NCBI GenBank assembly: GCA_021161545.1
Contig: JAGHAJ010000284.1
Location: 1 to 6,246 of the forward strand
Direction of reading: 5' to 3'
Length of the DNA: 6,246 nt
Source of the DNA: Synergistota bacterium
GTDB taxonomy: Bacteria > Synergistota > JAGHAJ01
Positions within the stretch are counted from its first letter, which is position 1, and every line of letters starts with the position of its first letter. Below the pieces are notes generated by a model that was not told the DNA's origin, made no database searches, and was given only the letters and a program-made list of their open reading frames with translations. The position numbers and the translations under genes are program-made. Of this stretch, positions 1 to 5,806 are shown one piece after another.

Positions 1-835
1 CTATTCTCTCAGCTATGCCCCCATCTGCCATTATCTTGCCAGCAAGGATAAAAAACGGTATTGCAATAAACGCAAAGGCGTTTATGCCTGCAGCTAACCG
101 CTGGGTAATTACCATCAGAGGTAACCCAAGATAGTAACCAGTGATAAATGCTGCAATACCAAGTGAAAAGGATATAGGAACACCATTTAAAAGCAGCAAA
201 AAAAACAAAGAAATTAAAAGTATCGTGCCAGATTCTGTACTACTCATGCCGTTAAATGGCACTAACTTCATAAAATCAAGCAGGATAACAGCCAAAAGAA
301 ACAAAGAAACAGTTATAGGTATAAATTCTCTCACAGAATGCTTACCATATGAGGAGACTGCCTTCCTCAGGCCTTGCCAAGCACCACACAAAACATCTTT
401 ACCAAAAAGCAGTATCAGTGCAGCCCCACCTGCAACCGTAAGGTACATCCACGCTACCGGTATTCCTGTTGCCGGCATCACGTTGGTCAAAAATGTAGAT
501 AGCTTATAACTATAGAAAAACATATACCCAGAGAATATCAATACAACAACAAAGCCGAGAAATAAAACCACCGCTCTATCTGCACTACCCATAAGCTCTA
601 TAAAGAAGTTTACCCTTATATGTATATGCCTTCTCACACCTGCAGCAGCACCAATGAATGTAATCCACAACATTATAACAAGGGCGACCTCCTCCGACCA
701 TGAAGGTGGCTTATCCAAAACAAACCTAGCAAATACCTGCCAGAACACTATAGATACCATAACAAGTAAAAGTGCAGCACCAACGTAGTTTATAACATCT
801 TCAATTCTGTCAAGAAAAGTATCAAATTTACCCAT
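1..835 (-). CDS. dctQM: TRAP transporter fused membrane subunit, DctQ-DctM (3' end missing)
   Basis: Reading from the ATG at 835 gives one uninterrupted frame of 278 codons that runs off the left edge. Residues 1-158 look like a DctQ small subunit: four hydrophobic segments at about 18-37, 44-66, 84-106 and 120-145, with the family-typical WSEEVAL (46-52) before helix 2 and a GIPVAWMYL stretch (124-132) in helix 4. The frame continues without stop or restart through an extra hydrophobic segment (about 170-192) into the start of DctM: a helix at about 203-222, then the conserved NGVPISFSLG (217-226) and IPFFILAGKIMADGG (259-273). A connecting helix between Q and M is known from fused TRAP subunits such as Haemophilus SiaQM. 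The product is a cytoplasmic-membrane, Na+-gradient-driven transporter that works with the DctP encoded just upstream. Most of DctM, several hundred residues, lies outside the window. The substrate is probably a sugar acid, from context. Confidence 0.
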   Translation of the reverse strand, partial: MGKFDTFLDRIEDVINYVGAALLLVMVSIVFWQVFARFVLDKPPSWSEEVALVIMLWITFIGAAAGVRRHIHIRVNFFIELMGSADRAVVLFLGFVVVLIFSGYMFFYSYKLSTFLTNVMPATGIPVAWMYLTVAGGAALILLFGKDVLCGAWQGLRKAVSSYGKHSVREFIPITVSLFLLAVILLDFMKLVPFNGMSSTESGTILLISLFFLLLLNGVPISFSLGIAAFITGYYLGLPLMVITQRLAAGINAFAFIAIPFFILAGKIMADGGIAERI

Positions 836-842
836 AAGCTCT

Positions 843-847
843 CTCCT
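843..847 (-). promoter_or_regulatory. Ribosome binding site of dctQM
   Basis: AGGAG on the minus strand lies 7 nt before the ATG at 835. It supports that start for the fused DctQM and begins 10 nt beyond the 3' foot of the stem-loop at 858-877, so it is not itself sequestered by the hairpin. Confidence 0.
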
Positions 848-857
848 ACTAAGAAGA

Positions 858-877
858 GGCAGGGAAAATTCCCTGCC
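858..877 (-). terminator. Intercistronic stem-loop between dctP and dctQM
   Basis: On the minus strand GGCAGGG, six nt (AATTTT) and CCCTGCC form a perfect 7-bp GC-rich stem; the palindrome extends to 9 bp if the inner AA/TT pairs form. It starts on the base after the dctP stop codon. What follows is TCTTCTTAG, not a clean U-run, and the downstream TRAP gene is needed for function. It is therefore more likely a partial terminator or a 3'-end mRNA-stabilising hairpin that keeps binding-protein levels above those of the membrane subunit. The type label is the nearest available; full termination is not claimed. Confidence 0.
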
Positions 878-1852
878 CTACTTTACAGCTTGTATCTCTT
901 TTATGAGTTTTTTATAGTTTTCACCATACTTTTCATACACTGGTTTGACTTTTTCCTGAAAGAGTTTAACATTTGGATAGAAGAACTTACATCCTGCTGC
1001 CTTCACAGCCTTTATAGCCTTCTTGACCATCTGTGCCCAGAGATACCTCTCGTAGTAGGAAGAAGCTACTGCAGCAGTTTTAATAATCAGTCTCTGGTCT
1101 GGCGTAAGTTTGTTCCATGTTACTTTGCTCATAAGGACTACTTCTGGAATCCTTGTGTGCCCATCGTAGGAGTAGTATTTTGCAACCTCGTAATGGCTCG
1201 TTTCCCAATAACTCGGCTCATTATTCTCTGCACCATCTATAACACCACTTTGCAGAGCACTATAAACTTCCTCAAACGCCATTGGAACAGGAGAAGCCCC
1301 AAGAGCTTTCATAACGTCTATCATAACCGGATTCTTCTGCACCCTTATCTTTAATCCCTTCAAGTCAGACGGTTCCAATATGGGCTTCTTCACCGTATAG
1401 AAGTTTCTCGCACCAGAGTCATAGTAAGCAAGACCTATAAACCCCTTAGACGAAAGGTCATCAAGGAGCTTCTTGCCTATAGGACCATCTAAAACCTTCC
1501 ACATATGCTTACCACTTCTAAATATATAAGGTAACGTTAGGACTGCCGTCTTTGGAACAAATGCAACGACCGGGGAAACCGAAACTCTATTGATATCAAT
1601 TGCACCTAACTGAGTCTGCTCTATCGTCTCTTTTTCAGAACCAAGTTGAGCACCTGGATATATCTTGATCTTAATCTGACCATTGGTCATGTAATCCACC
1701 ACTTTTGCCATAAGTTTAAGTCCCTCCACCGTTGGATAACCATTAGCATGGTCGTCCGCTGCCTTTAAGACCATAGGTGCCGCAAAAGCAGAAAAACTAA
1801 GGGCAAAGACTAAAACCCACACCATTACCCCACCTATAAACCACTTCTTCAT
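878..1852 (-). CDS. dctP: TRAP transporter solute-binding protein, DctP family
   Basis: Encodes 324 aa, normal for the family, that capture the substrate in the periplasm and deliver it to the DctQM membrane subunit encoded next. Residues 1-24 are a signal peptide: MKK, a hydrophobic core (about 5-20), then an Ala-x-Ala site near SAFA|AP. No lipobox cysteine is present, so a soluble periplasmic protein in a diderm cell is expected. Family features include GYPTVEGLK (38-46), QLGAID (81-86), LPYIFR (107-112), YYDSGARNFYT (143-153), GLKIRVQ (166-172) with R170 as the expected carboxylate-clamping Arg, and DGAENN (206-211). The frame remains open 15 codons further upstream to an ATG at 1897, but the ATG at 1852 is chosen because it begins the signal peptide and sits just after AAAGGAGGG. 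The ligand is not fixed by sequence; a sugar acid (hexonate, ketohexonate or uronate) is inferred from R170 and the neighbouring enzymes. Confidence 0.
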   Translation of the reverse strand: MKKWFIGGVMVWVLVFALSFSAFAAPMVLKAADDHANGYPTVEGLKLMAKVVDYMTNGQIKIKIYPGAQLGSEKETIEQTQLGAIDINRVSVSPVVAFVPKTAVLTLPYIFRSGKHMWKVLDGPIGKKLLDDLSSKGFIGLAYYDSGARNFYTVKKPILEPSDLKGLKIRVQKNPVMIDVMKALGASPVPMAFEEVYSALQSGVIDGAENNEPSYWETSHYEVAKYYSYDGHTRIPEVVLMSKVTWNKLTPDQRLIIKTAAVASSYYERYLWAQMVKKAIKAVKAAGCKFFYPNVKLFQEKVKPVYEKYGENYKKLIKEIQAVK

Positions 1853-1858
1853 AAACAA

Positions 1859-1867
1859 CCCTCCTTT
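1859..1867 (-). promoter_or_regulatory. Strong ribosome binding site of dctP
   Basis: AAAGGAGGG on the minus strand, 6 nt before the ATG at 1852, is the longest Shine-Dalgarno match in the window. It decides the start: an upstream in-frame ATG at 1897 would place this sequence inside the coding region and put 15 polar residues before the signal peptide. The strong site fits the usual need for more binding protein than transporter. Confidence 0.
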
Positions 1868-1905
1868 GATCAGTTTTTTACATGCAAACAAGTCCACCCA
1901 CGTAT

Positions 1906-3399
1906 CTACTTTGTCCCCTCACCTCCTCTATCAAAGTATCTCTCATGAACATCCTTCATACAGGACACAAGGTAAGAGAACGCCTCGTATCTCTCATTAT
2001 AAAGCTCCGCATCCTCACCAGGTAAAAGTTCCTCGCCAAGTTTCACCATAGAAGATGAAGCCTCCTGTATATCCTTATAAAAACCCATTGCAACATATCC
2101 AAGCATTGCTTCCCCAACGAAAGAGACATAGCCGCACTTGGACCTTTTCACGGGCACACCAGTCACATTAGAGATAATTCTCAACCACAAATCAGATTTC
2201 GCTCCGCTACCACCTACTCTTATTTCCTCCACGGCTATACCATTATCTTGTATAGCATCCTTCACCATCCTAATGGTATATCCCACACCTTCAAGTATAG
2301 CCCTAACAATATGAGCAGCCGTATGATATTCCCTTAATCCAAACAGGACACCAGAAGAAGAGCCACCAATTCTGCAATCCCTTTCACCTGTGAAATAGGG
2401 AAGGAATACAAGCCCATCAGCACCAGCTCTCACCCGAGATGCCATAGACGTAAGTTCATCGTAGCCAAGGTCTACAAGATTGTTTCTAAACCATCTTAAC
2501 ACCACACCAGCGTTGTTTATTCCCTCACCTGTGAGCCACGTATCAGAAAAAAAGTGATACGTCTGAAGCCTTTTATACCTGTCAAGCACCGGTGTGTCCA
2601 CAGCAACTCTCAGCATGGATGTAGTTCCAAGATTCACACTACCAATTCCCCTCTGAAACCCACCAAGACCAACAACAAGGCCTCCTCCATCATACACACC
2701 AGGTAGAAGGTAGAGCTTCCCTTTTACCCCAATTTCCTCCTTAACATCCGAAAAGACCTCACCAATCACAGTATTTCCACCCACCACCTCAGGCAGCATA
2801 CCCCTGTCCACGCTGAGGAGAGAGAGCGCATAATCATCCCAGTCCCTCTTATGAATGTTAAACATCTGTGTTGCAGAAGATATACTCGGTTCCGTTGCAA
2901 GTCTGCCTGTAAGTCTGTATATCAAGTAATCTTTTGAACCAAGAAAATAGCTTGCCTTTCCAAAAACATCCACCTTGTAATTCCTCATCCAAAGTAGCTT
3001 TGCAAACGGATATAAATAAGATGGAGGACAACCTGTCCTCCTATACAACTCATCTGTATCCACACCCTTAATCAACTCATCAAAGCTCATCTGTGCTCTC
3101 GTATCAAGGAGTGTCATAATTCCCATAAGTGGTCTTTTATGCTCATTAACGGGCAAAAGACCCAACTGATAGGAAGAAAGCACCATAAATTCTACTTCAG
3201 ATGAAAAACCTCCTACTGCTTTTCTTGAAACTTCCACAATACTCTTAAAGAGCTCCTCAGGGTCGTGTTCGGATGCACCTAACTCGGGAGAGTGTATCCG
3301 ATTCTCCATTTCAGCAGAAGACAACAAGCTACCTTCTTGGTTAACCACACCTGCCTTTATGTTAGTAGTACCTACATCAACCACCAACACCAAACTCAT
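1906..3399 (-). CDS. FGGY-family carbohydrate kinase, probable gluconokinase
   Basis: Encodes 497 aa, the usual length of FGGY sugar kinases, which transfer phosphate from ATP to a sugar, polyol or sugar acid in the cytoplasm. The N-terminal domain starts with the phosphate-binding loop DVGTTNIKAG (8-17). GVYDGGG (234-240) should carry the catalytic base, D237, and VNLGTTSML (255-263) is the second phosphate loop opening the C-terminal domain. GVLFGL with HIVRAILE (350-370) fits FGGY signature 2, and VGGSGAKSDLW (395-405) is the adenosine-side glycine motif. Between two copies of the fold, LPYFTGERDCRIGG (333-346) differs from the GERAPxW-like form common in gluconokinases and xylulokinases. 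Placement beside gnd argues for gluconate to 6-phosphogluconate, but sequence alone does not exclude xylulose or another substrate. The start overlaps the upstream dehydrogenase gene by 23 nt, so translation is probably coupled. The codon stop is TAG, 53 nt before dctP. Confidence 0.
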   Translation of the reverse strand: MSLVLVVDVGTTNIKAGVVNQEGSLLSSAEMENRIHSPELGASEHDPEELFKSIVEVSRKAVGGFSSEVEFMVLSSYQLGLLPVNEHKRPLMGIMTLLDTRAQMSFDELIKGVDTDELYRRTGCPPSYLYPFAKLLWMRNYKVDVFGKASYFLGSKDYLIYRLTGRLATEPSISSATQMFNIHKRDWDDYALSLLSVDRGMLPEVVGGNTVIGEVFSDVKEEIGVKGKLYLLPGVYDGGGLVVGLGGFQRGIGSVNLGTTSMLRVAVDTPVLDRYKRLQTYHFFSDTWLTGEGINNAGVVLRWFRNNLVDLGYDELTSMASRVRAGADGLVFLPYFTGERDCRIGGSSSGVLFGLREYHTAAHIVRAILEGVGYTIRMVKDAIQDNGIAVEEIRVGGSGAKSDLWLRIISNVTGVPVKRSKCGYVSFVGEAMLGYVAMGFYKDIQEASSSMVKLGEELLPGEDAELYNERYEAFSYLVSCMKDVHERYFDRGGEGTK

Positions 3400-4414
3400 T
3401 TAACCTATTCCTCCTCTTCAAGACATCAGCATTTACAATCCCATCTGGAAGCACCCCATTTAAAACCCTTCTTACATCATCAACTACCTTATCGCCCATC
3501 CCCTTGAGGCACTCCACTGTATATGCCCCAATATGTGGCACAATCACAACGTTGTCAAATTCAAGCAGTGGATGATTTTCACCTATAGGCTCACCTTCCA
3601 CAACATCCATACCCACCCCAAATACCTTCTTGCTCCTCAAACTCTTGATCAAAGATTCTGTATCTATAAGCTCTCCCCTTGCTGTATCTATTATGACAAC
3701 CCCATCCTTCATCCTTTCAAACTCTCTCTCTCCAAGCATATGATAAGTTTCATCGGTAAGCGGAGCATGGAGGGTAATTATATCCGAACATTTAAGCAGC
3801 TCATCAAATTCAACCAGTACTGCTCCCATCGAGCTAACTTCATCTGAAGAAAATTTAGGGTCGTAAGCAAGTACCTCCGCACCAAAACCCACTTTCAGAA
3901 TCTCAGCAACCCTGCTTCCAATATTGCCTATCCCAATAATCCCCACTTTTTTCCCTCTAAGCTCCATACCAACAAACCTTGCCCTGTTCTTCCAGCCACC
4001 ACGCTTGACCTCTTCACGAGCCGCAGGAATCTGTCTAAGCACTGATAACATAAGCGTAACAGTATGTTCTGCCATCGCCTCTCTCTCAACTTCCCCCTGA
4101 ACTCTCGTAACCAGCACACCAAATTCAGTGGCTGCAGCAATATCAACATTGTTCACACCTATTCCATGTCTCGTTATCAAAAATACATCCTTTTGATTCT
4201 CAAAAAACCTTCTTGTATAGTTTGGCATTACACTAGCAATGACAACATGAACGCCTCTCAACTCACGAGCAAGCACTTCTCCTTTTATATCATTTGGGAA
4301 GGTGTACCTTTCAACCCTCCCAAATGATGTAAGCTCCTTTATGTGCTCTTGAAAGACCCTACCAAAACTACTCGAATTGACTATTGCTATTCTAAGGTTA
4401 TTCCCATTCTTCAT
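3377..4414 (-). CDS. D-isomer-specific 2-hydroxyacid dehydrogenase (SerA/GhrB-like), candidate 2-ketogluconate reductase
   Basis: Encodes 345 aa of the NAD(P)-dependent D-2-hydroxyacid dehydrogenase family, which reversibly reduces 2-oxo acids. An N-terminal catalytic half (about 1-105) leads through GIGVNNVD (84-91) to a Rossmann domain with GIGNIG (161-166). The catalytic triad is visible: R246 in DTARGELID, E275 in DVVEGEP and H294 in PHIGAYT. D184, in AYDPK at the end of the second Rossmann strand, suggests a preference for NAD(H). There is no C-terminal ACT-like regulatory domain, so it is the short form and not the serine-feedback-regulated SerA type. Start: the frame is open to an ATG at 4564, but those 50 codons lie wholly inside gnd; the ATG at 4414 follows GAGGGG and begins a normal domain. 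It overlaps gnd by 17 nt and the kinase gene by 23 nt. Context favours reduction of 2-ketogluconate to gluconate; 3-phosphoglycerate dehydrogenase or hydroxypyruvate/glyoxylate reductase are alternatives. Confidence 0.
   Translation of the reverse strand: MKNGNNLRIAIVNSSSFGRVFQEHIKELTSFGRVERYTFPNDIKGEVLARELRGVHVVIASVMPNYTRRFFENQKDVFLITRHGIGVNNVDIAAATEFGVLVTRVQGEVEREAMAEHTVTLMLSVLRQIPAAREEVKRGGWKNRARFVGMELRGKKVGIIGIGNIGSRVAEILKVGFGAEVLAYDPKFSSDEVSSMGAVLVEFDELLKCSDIITLHAPLTDETYHMLGEREFERMKDGVVIIDTARGELIDTESLIKSLRSKKVFGVGMDVVEGEPIGENHPLLEFDNVVIVPHIGAYTVECLKGMGDKVVDDVRRVLNGVLPDGIVNADVLKRRNRLNEFGVGG
3408..3416 (-). promoter_or_regulatory. Ribosome binding site of the FGGY kinase, inside the upstream gene
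   Basis: GAGGAGGAA on the minus strand, 8 nt before the kinase ATG at 3399, lies within the last codons of the 2-hydroxyacid dehydrogenase. It is read there as part of the basic tail KRRNR, so the dehydrogenase C-terminus is partly shaped by the kinase's initiation signal. Confidence 0.
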
Positions 4415-5804
4415 GGAATATCCCCTCTTTATCAACCCTCTGAAATGTATGTGCGCCAAAGAAATCCCTCTGTGCCTGAATGACATTTGCTGGAAGTCTC
4501 TCTCTAAGCAAACTGTAGATATATAATAGCGTCTCTCCCATAACAGGCAGAGATATTCCCGCATTAACAGCAGTAATAATCACATCTCTCAGAGAGTCCA
4601 CACCCTTTTTAACTTCGTTCATAAATTCAGGGTAAAAGAAAAGATGCTCCAAAGTAGGATCTGAAAGGTAAGCTTTTCTCAAGAGATTCAGCACAGTTGA
4701 CCTTATTATACAACCACCTTTCCATATTCTAACAACCTCCGAAATGTTTGTATTATACCCAAAATCCACAGAAGCAACAGATATGAGATGTAATCCCTGT
4801 GCATAGGCAACAAGAGCTGCAACATATACAGCCTCTTCAAGCACATTCCTGAATATATACCTATCCACCCCTACCTTCCTCAAAAACTCTCCATACCTTC
4901 TCACGAGTTTTACTCTTTGCTCCTTGTAGTCAGATAGAATACGTGCATTAACGGAAGCAGCAATCGAAGGAACAGCCACACCAAGGTCCAGAGCAGATTG
5001 AACTGTCCACTTACCTGTTCCTTTGCTCCCCGCCTTATCCAAAATAAGCTCAACAAGTGGTTTTCCTGTCTCATCATCTATCTTTCTGAGGAGCTTAGCA
5101 GTTATCTCCATGAGAAAGGAATTCAATCTTCCCCCATTCCATTGCTCAAATATCTGCTGGATTTCTGATATTTCCATGCCAGCAATAGTTCTCAAAAGGT
5201 CGTAAGCCTCTGATATTATCTGCATAATAGCATACTCTATACCGTTGTGTGTCATTTTCACAAAATGCCCTGCACCACCTTCACCAAGGTAAGCACAACA
5301 ACTGCCATCTTCAGTTCGAGCGGATATAACATTTAGCAATTCCGCAACCTCATCATAAGCCTCACGGCTACCACCCACCATTATAGATGGTCCATATAAT
5401 GCACCTTTTTCTCCACCGGATATACCTGCCCCCAGAAAGCGTATTCCTTTATCTTCAAGGAGCTTACATCTCTTCTCCGTGTCCATGTAATGTGAATTTC
5501 CACCATCCATGATGATACTTCCCTTTTCCAGTAAAGGCACAAGCTTCTGTATAAAATCATCCACAGGTTTACCCGCCTTCACCATAAGAAGGATCTTCTT
5601 AGGTACCTTGAGTAGCTCTACAAACTCTTCAAGAGAGTAAGCAGGCATTATATTTTTATCCCTTGCACGTGTACCAACGAATTGCTCTGTTCTCTGAGCA
5701 GTCCTGTTAAAGACAGCAACTACATAACCATTTCTTTCCATATTCAGGGCAAGATTACTGCCCATTATACTCATACCTACTATGCCGATATCTGCTTTAG
5801 CCAC
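4398..5804 (-). CDS. gnd: 6-phosphogluconate dehydrogenase, decarboxylating (long form)
   Basis: Encodes 468 aa, matching the long homodimeric E. coli/sheep-type enzyme rather than the short (about 300 aa) form. It oxidatively decarboxylates 6-phosphogluconate to ribulose 5-phosphate, normally with NADP+. The Rossmann loop is IVGMSIMGSNLALN (8-21); NRT at 33-35 sits where NADP-specific members bind the 2'-phosphate. GGNSHYMDT (101-109), SGGEKGALYGPS (129-140), catalytic K183 in GHFVKMTHNGIEY (179-191) with E190, and the family signature ILDKAGSKGTGKW (254-266) are all intact, as is the C-terminal tail ending KEGIFHEEWE. The start codon is GTG, 2 nt after the SDR stop and preceded by GGGGGTG; the domain begins immediately, so no upstream start is needed. 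The stop lies 17 nt inside the next gene. It anchors the interpretation of the locus: 6-phosphogluconate is the expected entry point to the pentose phosphate pathway. Nothing is missing or broken. Confidence 0.
   Translation of the reverse strand: MAKADIGIVGMSIMGSNLALNMERNGYVVAVFNRTAQRTEQFVGTRARDKNIMPAYSLEEFVELLKVPKKILLMVKAGKPVDDFIQKLVPLLEKGSIIMDGGNSHYMDTEKRCKLLEDKGIRFLGAGISGGEKGALYGPSIMVGGSREAYDEVAELLNVISARTEDGSCCAYLGEGGAGHFVKMTHNGIEYAIMQIISEAYDLLRTIAGMEISEIQQIFEQWNGGRLNSFLMEITAKLLRKIDDETGKPLVELILDKAGSKGTGKWTVQSALDLGVAVPSIAASVNARILSDYKEQRVKLVRRYGEFLRKVGVDRYIFRNVLEEAVYVAALVAYAQGLHLISVASVDFGYNTNISEVVRIWKGGCIIRSTVLNLLRKAYLSDPTLEHLFFYPEFMNEVKKGVDSLRDVIITAVNAGISLPVMGETLLYIYSLLRERLPANVIQAQRDFFGAHTFQRVDKEGIFHEEWE
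4422..4427 (-). promoter_or_regulatory. Ribosome binding site of the 2-hydroxyacid dehydrogenase, inside gnd
   Basis: GAGGGG on the minus strand, 7 nt before the ATG at 4414, is embedded in the codons for the Gnd tail (KEG). It selects this ATG over the 50-codon upstream extension to 4564 and suggests coupling of translation to gnd. Confidence 0.
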
Positions 5805-5806
5805 GT

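Noticed and set aside
141-509. Plus-strand open frame of 122 codons
   Set aside because: Lies antisense to the DctQM coding frame, which has clear transporter motifs; its translation is low-complexity Ser/Thr/Lys text with no family look.
858-877. Complete intrinsic terminator after dctP
   Set aside because: The stem is good but it is followed by TCTTCTTAG, not a U-run, and the essential membrane subunit gene lies just downstream; treated as an intercistronic hairpin.
890-1354. Plus-strand open frame of 154 codons
   Set aside because: Antisense shadow of dctP; no ribosome site and no recognisable domain.
1853-1905. Possible internal promoter in the 53-nt gap before dctP
   Set aside because: A TTGTTT-like box can be found but no acceptable -10 at the right distance; the gap holds only the strong ribosome site and a weak imperfect palindrome around TTTGCATGTAAA.
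3533-3847. Plus-strand open frame of 104 codons, and similar ones at 3292-3507, 4064-4327 and 5023-5205
   Set aside because: All lie opposite conserved domains of the kinase, 2-hydroxyacid dehydrogenase or gnd and read as His/Asn/Thr-rich nonsense.
3928-4149. Minus-strand open frame of 73 codons
   Set aside because: Out-of-frame reading inside the Rossmann domain of the 2-hydroxyacid dehydrogenase.
4415-4564. 50-codon N-terminal extension of the 2-hydroxyacid dehydrogenase
   Set aside because: Falls wholly within gnd in another frame, has no family similarity, and a good ribosome site precedes the ATG at 4414.
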